A stretch of 64,000 nucleotides of DNA, taken from Tessaracoccus sp. (GTDB lineage: Bacteria > Actinomycetota > Actinomycetes > Propionibacteriales > Propionibacteriaceae). The notes beneath the pieces are model-generated. The model was not told the DNA's origin, did no database searches, and worked only from the letters and a program-made list of their open reading frames with translations. The position numbers and the translations under genes are program-made. Positions 1-9,170 of this stretch are shown one piece after another. Location: NCBI RefSeq assembly GCF_016714275.1, contig NZ_JADJNP010000001.1, positions 1,426,001 through 1,490,000 on the forward strand, written 5' to 3'. Position 1 is the stretch's first letter. Every line of letters begins with the position of its first letter.

Positions 1-1936
1 CGAGAGCGTCCTCGCGCAGCGGACCGAGCCTGTGGGCCTTCTCCAACCAGCCCTCAAGGATCTTGCGACGGACGGGCCCCACGTTGCGCTCAAGCCAGGC
101 CTCCGCGCGCCGTCGCTCCGAGGCGAGATGGGCCAACCGCGCATCGGGGTCCATTGCCCGCCCCGACACGGCGTACGCGAGCGCCGCCAGCACTGGGGCA
201 GGGTCGTCGGCCGCGACGGGCTGCATGACGTCCAGGTTGTAGGTGAGATGCCCGAACTGGGCGAGGTGCTCGTCCAGCCGTCGCCGAAACGCCGCCGCGT
301 GCCCCGGTGGCAGCCGACGCACGAGCGTTGGCAAGCCGTCGGCCCGCTCCCCCGAGCCGGCCAGCACCGCCTCGGCCACGCCAGGCGTCTCGCGACACCA
401 CCGGGCGAACCGGTACAGCGAGCGCTCGGCCCGGATGGGCGCCGACTCGAAACCGAGCAGGAACGTCAACGCCGGGGGTTTGTCCACGCCCGGCGTACCC
501 AGCACCGTCGCGCCGTAGATGCGGGTGAACATGATCTCGGGTGTCGCCGCCTGCGGGATGACGGCCTGGACGTAGGTGTAGTAGTCGGCACCGGCCGTGA
601 CGAGCGCCGAGGCGCCGCGGAGCAGCTCGCCGGCCGGGAGCTCCCCGACGTCCCTCCCGGACCACTCGTCGACCGTGCGTCGATAGGCGGGCAGGCCCTG
701 CTCGCGCCAGAGCACCACGCCGTTCTTCTCCGAGTCCCCGAACGCGGTCCTCATGCCCTTCGGTGCCAGCCGGAACAGCCGCCTCATGCCCGCGGAGGAG
801 TAGAAGTAGTAGCCGTAGCCGTTCACCGTCGGGAAGTCGCTGTCGTCGTCGCGCAGCGCACCCTCGCCGAAGTAGCGGGAGAGGACCCGGGCGAGCGAGT
901 GCCGGACGGCGGGACGAATCAGGTCGGCGAACAGTGGCGACAGCGGGTCGGGCAGCTGCTCCACGATCGAGGCGCGCATGTACATGCCATCGGCGCGGGC
1001 GACGGGCCAGGTGGTGGGAATAGGGCCGGTCGGCGCAGGGAGCGCGGTGATCGGCCGACTCTGGGTCAGCCAGAACACGCCGTCGGCACGCGCCCACTCG
1101 ATGTCCTGCGGCGCACCGAAGTGCCGCTCGACGTCGCGGCCTAGGGCCACGAGCGCGACCGCGTGGTCGTCATCCAACACCGACGCCATCCGCCGCTCGT
1201 CAGTCAAGGGCTCCGCATGCGTTCCTCGCGCATCGCGGACGGTATGAACGGCCTTGTCGGCCACGGTTCGCGTGAGCACGCGGTCGCCGTCGACGACGAG
1301 CTCGTCGGGTGTCACCTCTCCCCCGACGACTGCCTCCCCCAGCCCCCACGCCGCGTTGATGACGGCCTCGTGGCGGCGCCCGTTCGCCGGGTTCGCGGTG
1401 AAGAGGACACCCGCGGCGTCAGCATCGATCAGCCGCTGCACGACGACCGCCAGGCTGACCCCGGACGCATCGATCCCCGCCTTCGCGCGGTAGGAGATGG
1501 CGCGGTCGGTCCAGAGCGACGCCCAGCACCGGCGGACGGCGTCGAGCACCTCGTCGCGCCCCGCGACGCCCAGGTAGGTGTCCTGCTGGCCGGCGAACGA
1601 CGCACCGGCGAGGTCCTCCGCGGTGGCCGACGACCTGACCGCGACGACGGCGTCGGCGCCATCCGACAGACCAACGTAGGCGTCGACGATGGCCTCTGCC
1701 AGGTCGGCGGGCACCGCACGGTCGAACAGCGCCCGGAGGCGGGCGCCGTCGGAGCCTTTCAGCTCATCGACGATCCCGGCGCGTCTGACGAAGGTGTTGT
1801 ACGCCGTGGTGGTGACGACGAACCCATCGGGGACGGGGAACCCGGCGCGGACCAACTCGCCGAGGTTGGCGCCCTTGCCTCCGGCGGTGACGATGTCGTG
1901 GCGCGTGACGTCGCGCAGCGGTGTGACCCAGCTCAT
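1..1936 (-). CDS. PEP-synthase / rifampin-phosphotransferase-like dikinase (partial)
   Basis: The N-terminal 645 residues are inside the window; the C-terminus lies beyond base 1. Residues 1-310 form a PPDK/PEP-synthase ATP-binding domain, with GGKGANLGEL at 19-28, AVRSSATAEDL at 99-109 and DIEWA...WLTQSRPIT at its end. True PEP synthase has its phosphohistidine domain soon after; here about 330 residues follow with no G-G-x-T-x-H swivelling-domain motif. That is the order of rifampin phosphotransferases and YvkC-like proteins (ATP domain, substrate domain, distal His domain), which transfer the ATP beta-phosphate to a drug or unknown substrate. The ATG at 1936 is preceded by AAGGAG. No obvious rifamycin-associated palindrome is seen upstream. 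Family assignment is solid; the substrate is not known. Confidence 0.85.
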   Translation of the reverse strand, partial: MSWVTPLRDVTRHDIVTAGGKGANLGELVRAGFPVPDGFVVTTTAYNTFVRRAGIVDELKGSDGARLRALFDRAVPADLAEAIVDAYVGLSDGADAVVAVRSSATAEDLAGASFAGQQDTYLGVAGRDEVLDAVRRCWASLWTDRAISYRAKAGIDASGVSLAVVVQRLIDADAAGVLFTANPANGRRHEAVINAAWGLGEAVVGGEVTPDELVVDGDRVLTRTVADKAVHTVRDARGTHAEPLTDERRMASVLDDDHAVALVALGRDVERHFGAPQDIEWARADGVFWLTQSRPITALPAPTGPIPTTWPVARADGMYMRASIVEQLPDPLSPLFADLIRPAVRHSLARVLSRYFGEGALRDDDSDFPTVNGYGYYFYSSAGMRRLFRLAPKGMRTAFGDSEKNGVVLWREQGLPAYRRTVDEWSGRDVGELPAGELLRGASALVTAGADYYTYVQAVIPQAATPEIMFTRIYGATVLGTPGVDKPPALTFLLGFESAPIRAERSLYRFARWCRETPGVAEAVLAGSGERADGLPTLVRRLPPGHAAAFRRRLDEHLAQFGHLTYNLDVMQPVAADDPAPVLAALAYAVSGRAMDPDARLAHLASERRRAEAWLERNVGPVRRKILEGWLEKAHRLGPLREDAL

Positions 1937-2002
1937 CTGGAACTCCTTAGACTCACCGAGCCTACGCCCGTCCGTGCTGAGCACGCGACGCCCCGCGGCA
2001 TC

Positions 2003-3334
2003 TCACTCGGGCAGTCGCAGTTCCCACCCTTCGACGACGATCTCCGGACCGGCGATCAGCCGGTAGGTCTCGCCGTCGGACGGGTACGCGCGCAGGGTCG
2101 TCGGCGTCGCACCCTCCGGAAAGACCTCGACGAGCGAGGCGTCGATCAGGATGCGCACCCCTCCGCCGGCGAGTTCCGCCCGGTACAGGAGTTGCCCCGG
2201 CTCGTCTTCGGGCCCGAGCAACAGCTCGACGGGGCCGGTCCCTCCCAGCAGCAACTCCGCCTGGTCAGGGAGGGAGACCGAGAGGCCCCCCAGCGTGGCG
2301 AGGTCGCGAAGCGAAGCGCCCCGCAGGGCGATCAGCTCGCGGGCGGGCGCGGCGTAGACCGCATCGCCGTCCACGGCCAGCTCGCGGGGGAACGTGAGGA
2401 TGCCGGACCAGCCGACCTCGTCGGCCTCCTCCTCGGAGCGCCCACGCACGCCGTCGGGTGCGACTTCCCGCGCCCATCCCCACAGCAGCACGCGGTCCGC
2501 GCCGTCGGCGGCACCGCCGTCCTGAACGGCCTGCGGAGCGTAGAAGCTGACGCCGTCATCGAGCAGCCCGCCCGCCCGCGGCGAGAACCGGGGCAGCCCC
2601 GTGGCCTCATCCAGCGCCAGCGACCCGATCAGGTAGCAGACCCGGTCGGTGTGGCCGCCCACCCACAAGGAGAAGAGCAGCACCCAGTCGTCGCCCACCC
2701 TCACGAGCTGGGGGCACTCCCACATGTTCGCGGGCCTCAGCCGCTTGCCCTCCGGCGTCATGGCATGCGCGAACACGCCGCGCTCCTCCCAGTGCGCCAA
2801 GTCGGAGGCGTCGTACAGCAAGATGGCGCCGATGCCCGGCGCATGGCTCGCGCCGAGAAGGCCCCAACGGCGCCCCTCGAACTCGAACAGGAACGGGTCG
2901 CGCACCGCCAGGACGCGTCGGTTCTCGGGCATCGGCGCGGCCACGTGGTCGCTCTGTACCCAACCCTCACCGTCGGAGGACGGCCGGGCCAGCATCACGT
3001 CCGAGTGGCCCCACAGGTCGCGCACGCCCGAGTACACGAGGGTCGGCACGCCGTCGTCGATGGTCGCGATGCCGCTCCAACAGCCGTGCTCGTCGCCCGC
3101 GCCCGGCTGCGGCCTCAGGGCGATGCCCTCCTGCTCCCAGCGCAGCAGATCCGTGGACGTCATGTGCCCCCAGGTGATGTCACCATGCCGGGCAGAGTCC
3201 GGGTTGTACTGGAAGAACACGTGCCAGCTGCCATCCGAATGGTGGATACCGTTGGGATCGTTCAGCCAACCCTTGGCCGGTCGGGAATGGAGAAGGGGAA
3301 AGCTGCGGTCCGGGTGGGACGCGACGGGGGGCAT
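2003..3334 (-). CDS. Intracellular GH32 beta-fructosidase (sucrose/sucrose-6-P hydrolase type)
   Basis: 443 residues with no signal peptide, so cytoplasmic. The GH32 catalytic triad is visible: nucleophile Asp26 in WLNDPNG, the transition-state Asp146 in RDPF, and acid/base Glu206 in WECPQL. The N-terminal half is the five-bladed propeller; the C-terminal part (about 330-443) fits the beta-sandwich. It should cleave sucrose or short fructo-oligosaccharides that enter through the ABC importer encoded just upstream on the same strand. The ATG at 3334 is chosen because the propeller begins about 12 residues later and AAAGGCGA precedes it. An open frame continues further upstream into the hairpin region but shows no homology. 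It is probably the last gene of the lacI-led fructan operon. Confidence 0.92.
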   Translation of the reverse strand: MPPVASHPDRSFPLLHSRPAKGWLNDPNGIHHSDGSWHVFFQYNPDSARHGDITWGHMTSTDLLRWEQEGIALRPQPGAGDEHGCWSGIATIDDGVPTLVYSGVRDLWGHSDVMLARPSSDGEGWVQSDHVAAPMPENRRVLAVRDPFLFEFEGRRWGLLGASHAPGIGAILLYDASDLAHWEERGVFAHAMTPEGKRLRPANMWECPQLVRVGDDWVLLFSLWVGGHTDRVCYLIGSLALDEATGLPRFSPRAGGLLDDGVSFYAPQAVQDGGAADGADRVLLWGWAREVAPDGVRGRSEEEADEVGWSGILTFPRELAVDGDAVYAAPARELIALRGASLRDLATLGGLSVSLPDQAELLLGGTGPVELLLGPEDEPGQLLYRAELAGGGVRILIDASLVEVFPEGATPTTLRAYPSDGETYRLIAGPEIVVEGWELRLPE

Positions 3335-3370
3335 GGGATTCGCCTTTCGTGACTGCTCGTTGATGTGGGT

Positions 3371-3403
3371 CCGGGGATGCGCCCAATCCTGACGCATCCC
3401 CGG
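3371..3403 (-). terminator. Hairpin between the ABC ATPase gene and GH32
   Basis: Perfect 11-bp inverted repeat (CCGGGGATGCG / CGCATCCCCGG) with an 11-nt loop, just after the ATPase gene and 36 bp before the GH32 start. No T-run follows. It could be a partial terminator or an mRNA-processing hairpin within the operon. Confidence 0.55.
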
Positions 3404-3411
3404 TAGGTCGG

Positions 3412-3431
3412 GAGGAGGGATGCCCCTCCTC
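3412..3431 (-). terminator. Second GC-rich hairpin in the same spacer
   Basis: Inverted repeat GAGGAGGG / CCCTCCTC with a 4-nt loop. It precedes the 3371-3403 hairpin in the direction of transcription, giving a tandem pair. Confidence 0.45.
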
Positions 3432-3462
3432 GAACGGATCGCTGGAGGTCCCGCGGAACCCG

Positions 3463-4488
3463 CTAGGCGCTCTGCTCGACAGCAGCCTGGAGCGCGGTGC
3501 CGGGCGCATCCGACGGCGGGCTGTACAGGCCACAGCGCACCCAGTGTTCTGGCTGCTCGCTGATGCGGTGGAAGACCGCCTTCTCCGTCGAGCACGGCGT
3601 CGCCCGGTCCCCCTCCCAGGCGCAGGAGTCCGCCGACATGACCTCGCGCCGCAACTGGGCCCGTTCGACGGGGTCGTACCCGCCGTCGCGCTCCGGATCC
3701 GGCGCCGCCGAGATCAGCAGCCGCGTATACGGGTGCTGTGGGTTGGCGAGCAGCTCCATCGACTCGCCGCCCTCGACGAACTCGCCCGCGAACATCACGA
3801 CGATCCGGTCGGCGAGGTATCGCGCCGAAGCCAGGTCGTGCGTGATGTACAGCATGGAGATGCCCTGCTCGACGCACAGCTTGCGCATCAGGTTCAGCAC
3901 GCCGATGCGCACGGAGACGTCGAGCATCGAGGTCGGCTCGTCGGCCAGGATCAGCCGTGGGTTCACGGCGAGCGCCCGGGCGATCGCGATCCTCTGCCGC
4001 TGACCACCCGACAGCTCGTGCGGGTAGCGGTGCAGCAGCTCCGCGGGCAGGTCGACCTTCTCCATCAGCCGCTCCTTGGCAGCCTCCAGCGCGGCACCGC
4101 CGCGGGTCGCCCCGTGCAGCAGCAGCGGCCGCTCCAGGAAGTGACCGATGCGATGGACGGGGTTCAGCGAGCCGAACGGATCCTGGAAGATCATCTGCAC
4201 GGCAGAGCGGTACTCCTTCTTCGCCCGCCGCGCCTGCGTCTTCATGATGTCCTCGCCCTCGAAGAGGAACGTGCCTCCCGTGGGCTGCTCGAGCCGAGCC
4301 ACGAGCCGTGCGAAGGTCGACTTCCCGCTGCCGGACTCACCCACGAGCGCGACGATCTCGCCGTGAGCGATGTCGAGGTTCACGCCGCCGAGGGCGCGCA
4401 CCTTCTTCGTCGAGAACAGGCCACCGATGGTGAAGACCTTCTCCAAGTTCCGGGCCGACAGGACCGGCGTCTTTTCTGCGGCGCTCAC
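3463..4488 (-). CDS. Dpp/Opp-family ABC transporter ATPase (DppF-like)
   Basis: 341 residues. Walker A GESGSGKST at 50-58, signature LSGGQRQRIAIARAL, Walker B ADEPTSMLD, and the C-terminal oligopeptide/dipeptide extension with a cysteine-bearing segment (SADSCAWEG). It energises an importer together with the ATPase encoded upstream. The start is a GTG whose last two bases overlap the previous stop (GTGA), preceded by a strong GGAGGTGA. Family annotation would say oligopeptide uptake. Between a LacI regulator and two GH32 enzymes, import of fructose oligosaccharides is more likely, as several members of this family carry sugars. Specificity is inference. Confidence 0.92.
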   Translation of the reverse strand: MSAAEKTPVLSARNLEKVFTIGGLFSTKKVRALGGVNLDIAHGEIVALVGESGSGKSTFARLVARLEQPTGGTFLFEGEDIMKTQARRAKKEYRSAVQMIFQDPFGSLNPVHRIGHFLERPLLLHGATRGGAALEAAKERLMEKVDLPAELLHRYPHELSGGQRQRIAIARALAVNPRLILADEPTSMLDVSVRIGVLNLMRKLCVEQGISMLYITHDLASARYLADRIVVMFAGEFVEGGESMELLANPQHPYTRLLISAAPDPERDGGYDPVERAQLRREVMSADSCAWEGDRATPCSTEKAVFHRISEQPEHWVRCGLYSPPSDAPGTALQAAVEQSA

Positions 4489-5399
4489 TTGGTCACCTCC
4501 GGGAGGATCGAATCGGTCGTCGGGGCGACGAAGTGGCCAGGGCTCACCTCGACGAGGTCGGGGACGGCACCGAGCCGGACGCCCTCCCCCAGGCCCGTCA
4601 GGGGAACGCGCGGGCCGCTCATGGGCGGGAACGCGTTCATCAGCGCCTTCGTGTACGGATGCTGCGGTGCGGAGAACATCCTGTCTGCGGTTGTGGTTTC
4701 GACGAACCGACCGCCGTACATGACGGCCATCCGGTCCGAGAGCTCCACCATCAGCGACATGTCGTGCGTGATGAACAAGATGGCGAATCCCAGTTCGTCC
4801 TGCAGGTCCTTGATCTGGGCAAGGATCTCCTGCTGCACGACGACGTCGAGCGCGGTCGTCGGCTCATCCATGATGAGCAACGGCGGACGCAGCGCCGTCG
4901 CCATCGCGATCACCGCGCGCTGCCGCATGCCGCCCGACAACTGGTGCGGGTACGCCTTCAAGCGCGTCCGCGGGATGCCGACCAGATCGAGCAGCTCGCC
5001 CGCCCGCTGGACGCATTCGCGCTTGCTGAGGTCGGTGTGCGTCGTGAAGATGTCGATGATCTGGTCGCCGACGGTCATCACCGGGTTCAGCGAGTTCATC
5101 GCGCTCTGGAACACCATGGCGACCTGGCGCCACCGGAACGACCGGAGATCGGCCGCGCTGAGCTTCAGGACGTCGGTGCCACGGAACGAGATGGAGCCTC
5201 CGGCGACGACCGCAGGGTCGCGCAGGAGCCGCAGGATCGCATTGGCGATGGTGGACTTGCCACATCCCGACTCACCCGCGAGACCGAAGATCTCGCCCTC
5301 CGCGAGGGAGAAGGTGACACGGTCGACGGCACGGACGACACGCTCGTCGGTGACGTACTCGATGCTGAGGTCCGTGACCTCCAACAAAGGTGTGCTCAC
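4485..5399 (-). CDS. Dpp/Opp-family ABC transporter ATPase (DppD-like)
   Basis: 304 residues. Walker A GESGCGKST at 42-50, signature LSGGMRQRAVIAMA, Walker B IMDEPTTALD, and the family C-terminal region (QHPYTKALMNAFP). It is the first of the two dissimilar ATPases that pair in Dpp/Opp importers. Its stop overlaps the next start by 4 bp and it begins 3 bp after the permease gene upstream, so the two are translationally coupled. It belongs to the fructan-locus importer. Confidence 0.92.
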   Translation of the reverse strand: MSTPLLEVTDLSIEYVTDERVVRAVDRVTFSLAEGEIFGLAGESGCGKSTIANAILRLLRDPAVVAGGSISFRGTDVLKLSAADLRSFRWRQVAMVFQSAMNSLNPVMTVGDQIIDIFTTHTDLSKRECVQRAGELLDLVGIPRTRLKAYPHQLSGGMRQRAVIAMATALRPPLLIMDEPTTALDVVVQQEILAQIKDLQDELGFAILFITHDMSLMVELSDRMAVMYGGRFVETTTADRMFSAPQHPYTKALMNAFPPMSGPRVPLTGLGEGVRLGAVPDLVEVSPGHFVAPTTDSILPEVTK

Positions 5400-5402
5400 G
5401 TA

Positions 5403-6374
5403 TCAGCCCTCCTTCGAGGAAGTGGAGCGCACCGCGGTGGGCGCGCCGGCGGTGGTGCGACGGCGGGGCCGACGCAGGCGGGGGTTGGTCGTCTCGTCGA
5501 CGCCGTAGTTGACCAGCGCGAGCGCGAACGCCACCAACGCGATGCCGACGCCCGGTGGCACGAAGACCCACCACGAGCCGGTGAGCAGGGCGCCGTCGTT
5601 GCTTGCCCAGTAGAGGTTCGTTCCCCAGCTGATGGTGCTGATGTCGCCGAGCCCGAGGAACTCGAGGCCCGCCTGGGCACCAATCGCGCCGATGACGCAG
5701 GCCAGGAACGTGCTCATGACGATCGACGCCATGTTCGGCAGCATCTCGCGGAACATGATCCGCGGCCACTTCTCGCCGGTGATCTGAGACGCGGCGACGA
5801 AGTCCTTACCGCGGATCGAGAGCGCCTGCGAGCGGAGCACGCGGGCTGAACCCGCCCAGCCCGTGATGATCAGCACCACGATGACCGTCCCCATACCCGG
5901 GGGCAGGAACGCGGCGAGGATGACGAGCAGAGGGAGGCCCGGCAGCAGCAGGAACACGTTGGTGACGAGCGACAGCGTGTTGTCGATGGTGCGGCCGAAG
6001 TAGGCCGAGGCCAACCCGACGAGCAGGCCGACGAACGTCGCCGCCGTGCCGACGATGAAGCCCACGAACAGCGAGGCGCGGGCGCCGTGCATGTTCAAGG
6101 CGAACACGTCCTGGCCCTTGGGCGTCGTGCCCAGCCAGTACTCGGCCGACGGCGGCTGCGCGCCGAGGCCCTGAATCAGCATCGGGTCACCGGGCGCGAT
6201 GACCGGCGCGAGCAGCGCCACCACCACGAAGATGGCCAGAATGGCGAGACCGATGACGGCCTTGACGTTGCCGAGCAGACCGCGCACGAGGCCGCCCTGC
6301 TTCGACCTCTTCACCGGCTTGACGGCCGCGACCTCGGCGATGGTTGTAGGTGTGTCGTTGGACATGGAACTCAC
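5403..6374 (-). CDS. Dpp/Opp-family ABC permease (DppC-like)
   Basis: 323 residues, inner membrane. The N-terminal cytoplasmic segment (to about residue 33) precedes a transmembrane helix (VIGLAILAIFVVVALLAPVI) and the OppC_N signature APGDP. A BPD_transp_1 domain with about five helices follows and contains the ATPase-contacting EAA loop (DFVAASQITG). The basic C-terminal tail (RLRRPRRRT) is cytoplasmic. It is the partner of the permease upstream; they are separated by 1 bp. Confidence 0.92.
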   Translation of the reverse strand: MSSMSNDTPTTIAEVAAVKPVKRSKQGGLVRGLLGNVKAVIGLAILAIFVVVALLAPVIAPGDPMLIQGLGAQPPSAEYWLGTTPKGQDVFALNMHGARASLFVGFIVGTAATFVGLLVGLASAYFGRTIDNTLSLVTNVFLLLPGLPLLVILAAFLPPGMGTVIVVLIITGWAGSARVLRSQALSIRGKDFVAASQITGEKWPRIMFREMLPNMASIVMSTFLACVIGAIGAQAGLEFLGLGDISTISWGTNLYWASNDGALLTGSWWVFVPPGVGIALVAFALALVNYGVDETTNPRLRRPRRRTTAGAPTAVRSTSSKEG

Positions 6375-6375
6375 C

Positions 6376-7353
6376 TCAGTTCACGCGCACGCGCGGGTCG
6401 AGCTGGACGTAGAGGATGTCGACGAGGAAGTTTGCGGCGAGCACGGCCGTGGTGATCGTCAGGAACAGCCCCTGCATCAGCGGGTAGTCGAGGTTCTGGA
6501 CCGCCGAGAGCAGCTGGTAGCCGACGCCCGGGTAGGCGAAGACCACCTCGGTGAGCAGCGCGCCGCCGACGACGAAGCCGAGCGACATGCCGAACGCGGT
6601 CACAGAGGGCAGCATCGCGTTGCGGGCGGCGTAGCGCATCATGATGCGGTTCTGCTTCAGCCCCTTGGCCTCGGCCATCACGATGTAGTCCTCTGCATTG
6701 GTGGCGATCATCGTGTTGCGCATGCCGAGCATCCAGCCGCCGATCGACACGAGGACGATCGTGAGCGCGGGCAGGACGAGGTGATAGGCGACATCGACCA
6801 TGAACGCGAGCGAGAACGACGGCGACGTGCCGACGGTGTACGCGTGCCGCAGCGGGAACCAGCCGAGGTTCACGCCGAAGAGCCACAGCGCCCCCATGGC
6901 GAGCCAGAAGTAGGGGAAGGAGCCGATGAACACCAGGAACGGCGGCACCGCCGAGTCCAGGATGCCGCCGCGGCGCCATGCCGCGAGGATGCCGAGCAGG
7001 TTGCCGATGACGGCAGCGATGATCAGCGCGGTGAGGCCGAGCAGCACGGTCCAGCCGATCTGACTGGCGATGACCTCGGTCACCGGCGTCGGGAAGCGGG
7101 AGATGGAGAAGCCCATGTCACCGCTGAACAGCTGGCCCCAGTAACGGAAGTAGGCCACCCAGATCGGAGCGTCGTCGAGTCCGAACGAGGCGCGCAGGGC
7201 CTCGATCTGGTCGGGGCGAATCTGCCCTTGAAGGCGCGCAACCATGCGGGAGACGGGGTCTCCGGGCATGAGGCGCGGTAGCACGAAGTTCAGGGTGATG
7301 GACACCCAGAACGCGACCAGGTAGAACCCCAGCCGCCGAAGAATGAAACCCAT
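6376..7353 (-). CDS. Dpp/Opp-family ABC permease (DppB-like)
   Basis: 325 residues from the ATG at 7353, chosen because MGFILRRLGFYLVAFWVSI is the usual DppB N-terminus and GGGAGA lies upstream. The first helix is followed by the periplasmic loop signature RLMPGDP, then about five more helices and an EAA loop (DYIVMAEAKGLKQNRI). Together with the next permease it forms the membrane channel of the importer. The 62-bp gap from the substrate-binding protein gene is the largest within the transporter block. Confidence 0.92.
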   Translation of the reverse strand: MGFILRRLGFYLVAFWVSITLNFVLPRLMPGDPVSRMVARLQGQIRPDQIEALRASFGLDDAPIWVAYFRYWGQLFSGDMGFSISRFPTPVTEVIASQIGWTVLLGLTALIIAAVIGNLLGILAAWRRGGILDSAVPPFLVFIGSFPYFWLAMGALWLFGVNLGWFPLRHAYTVGTSPSFSLAFMVDVAYHLVLPALTIVLVSIGGWMLGMRNTMIATNAEDYIVMAEAKGLKQNRIMMRYAARNAMLPSVTAFGMSLGFVVGGALLTEVVFAYPGVGYQLLSAVQNLDYPLMQGLFLTITTAVLAANFLVDILYVQLDPRVRVN

Positions 7354-7415
7354 AGCGGTATCTCCCGGGCTGGGCCCCGAACGCGTCGGGACCCAGCTCG
7401 GCGTCACCCATGTCG

Positions 7416-9107
7416 TCAGCCGACGACGGGCTCCAGAGTTGTCAGGACGAGCACAGTGGTGCGGGACCTCGTGGAGAGGGTCGCGTACGGGTTGTCCTCC
7501 TTGGGCCATCCGGTGAACCGGAGGGTGTTAGCCGCACCCCACTCGGGGCCGGTGAAGAGCGGGGCGACGGGGGCCTCGTCGTTGAACACGGCCTGCAGCT
7601 CGTTCATGATCCGGGTCTGCTCTGCCGGGTCCGGGCTCTTGGCGAACTCGTCGAGCAGCGCGTCGGCCTTCTCGCTGCCGTAGCGGTGGTAGTTGTCGAA
7701 CGTCTGCTCGCCCACGGCCTTGACGGTCTCCGTCGACATCACGCCGCGGTAGTACTGCCAAGGGGTGGGTGCGCCGGCGCTCCACACGATGCCCGAGTCG
7801 AACGTGCCGTTCTCGTAGCCGGCGACGATCTCAGCCCAGTCGCGCGCGGCGACGGTGACCGTGACGCCCAGCTCGGCCAGGTTCTGCGAGATGACGTTGC
7901 CGACCGAGACCCAGTCGCTGGAGCCGGAGCCCACCGAGTAGTCGAACGCGAACGGCTGGCCCTCGAAGGTGCGCTTGCCGTCGGCTCCCAGCGTGATGCC
8001 TGCCTCGTCGAGCAGCTTGCCCGCCGCCTCGAGGTCGCGCTTGGTCCAGGTGCAGGCACCGGCGAGAGCGGTGTCGCGCCAGGTGTCGTACAGGCCGGAG
8101 AGGCCGGTGCAGTCGGCGGGCGAGGTGTAGCCCTGCATGCCGATCGCCGTGACCTGCTCGCGGTCGACGGCCATCGACAGCGCCTTGCGGACGTTCGGGT
8201 TGTCGAACGGCGCCTTGGTGGTGTTGAACATCCACTGGATCATCGAACCGGTCTGCGGGAACCAGTAGAACCGGTGATCGGGATCCTTCGCGACGAAGGC
8301 CTGCTCGATGTTCGGGATGAACTGCGGCGCCCAGTCGACGTCGCCGTTCGCCGCAGCAAGGTTCGCGCCGTCGTTGCCTGCGAAGGCGAGCACGCGGATG
8401 CCGGCAATCTTCTGCTTCTCCGGCTGCCAGTAGTTCGGGTTCTTGCCCAGGTCGAACGACTGCGCCGCGAAGTTGATGATCTGCGTGTAGGGGCCGGTGC
8501 CGACGGGATCGGCGTTGGTCTCCTTGTTCGGGTCATCGAACTTGCTCCAGATGTGGGCAGGGGCGATGATCTGCTGGCCGATGTCCATCAGGCCAGGCGT
8601 GAAGGGTTCGCTGAAGTCGAACTGAACGGTGTGGTCGTCGACGGCGGTGACCTTGTCGAGATAGTCGTAGCCGCCGCGCAGTTCCTTCTGGAGCTTGAAC
8701 GAGATGACGACGTCCTCGGCAACGAACGGCTCGCCGTCGGACCACTTGACGCCGTCGCGCAGCGTGAAGGTGGCTCCCGTGCCGTCCTCCTTTGCCTGCC
8801 ACTCGGTGGCCAGCCACGGGACGACCTCACCCTTTGCGGGGTTGAAGATGAACATCGACTCGTAGATGGCCTGGTTGGTCATCGGGAAGTCGGGGTTCGA
8901 GAACGGGTTGAAGTTGCGGTCGAACGTGCCGGTGTCCTCGCGCGGGATGGTGAGCAGTTGCGAGCCGTCGAGGCCTGCGCCTGCCGGGGGCTTCTCGCTG
9001 CCGCCGCCTCCGCCTCCGGGGGTGTTACCTCCGGTGCAGCCGGCAAGCGCGAAGGTCGCCGCCAGGGCGATTGCCCCGGCGCGCGCCAGCTTCGTGAGTC
9101 GTGCCAT
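7416..9107 (-). CDS. Family 5 substrate-binding lipoprotein of the ABC importer
   Basis: 563 residues. The N-terminus is a lipoprotein signal with lipobox LAGC (Cys24) followed by a Gly-rich linker, so it is exported and anchored to the membrane. The rest is an SBP_bac_5 (DppA/OppA) fold of normal length, with the usual domain order and sequences such as LRDGVKWSDGEPF and VRKALSMAVDRE. The family binds peptides, nickel, and in several organisms oligosaccharides. Directly downstream of a LacI-type repressor gene and in a locus with two GH32 enzymes, a fructo-oligosaccharide ligand is the most economical inference. The SD AAAGGAAC may be sequestered in a hairpin (9117-9148). Confidence 0.92.
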   Translation of the reverse strand: MARLTKLARAGAIALAATFALAGCTGGNTPGGGGGGSEKPPAGAGLDGSQLLTIPREDTGTFDRNFNPFSNPDFPMTNQAIYESMFIFNPAKGEVVPWLATEWQAKEDGTGATFTLRDGVKWSDGEPFVAEDVVISFKLQKELRGGYDYLDKVTAVDDHTVQFDFSEPFTPGLMDIGQQIIAPAHIWSKFDDPNKETNADPVGTGPYTQIINFAAQSFDLGKNPNYWQPEKQKIAGIRVLAFAGNDGANLAAANGDVDWAPQFIPNIEQAFVAKDPDHRFYWFPQTGSMIQWMFNTTKAPFDNPNVRKALSMAVDREQVTAIGMQGYTSPADCTGLSGLYDTWRDTALAGACTWTKRDLEAAGKLLDEAGITLGADGKRTFEGQPFAFDYSVGSGSSDWVSVGNVISQNLAELGVTVTVAARDWAEIVAGYENGTFDSGIVWSAGAPTPWQYYRGVMSTETVKAVGEQTFDNYHRYGSEKADALLDEFAKSPDPAEQTRIMNELQAVFNDEAPVAPLFTGPEWGAANTLRFTGWPKEDNPYATLSTRSRTTVLVLTTLEPVVG

Positions 9108-9116
9108 GATTGTGTG

Positions 9117-9148
9117 GTTCCTTTCTTCTTCCTGGAAGACGAAGGAAC
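9117..9148 (-). promoter_or_regulatory. Hairpin overlapping the SBP gene's Shine-Dalgarno
   Basis: In the transcript GTTCCTT pairs with AAGGAAC, with an inner TCTTC/GAAGA stem. The 3' arm contains the SD of the lipoprotein gene, so folding would reduce its translation. The hairpin lies between the lacI stop and the lipoprotein start and may set the ratio of regulator to binding protein, or simply separate the two. Confidence 0.4.
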
Positions 9149-9170
9149 GCTCGCCCAGAGGGATGTCCAG

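Noticed and set aside
1163..3352. Very long plus-strand open frame over the dikinase and GH32 genes
   Set aside because: A by-product of high GC on the strand opposite real genes; no domain, and both minus-strand genes have full catalytic motifs.
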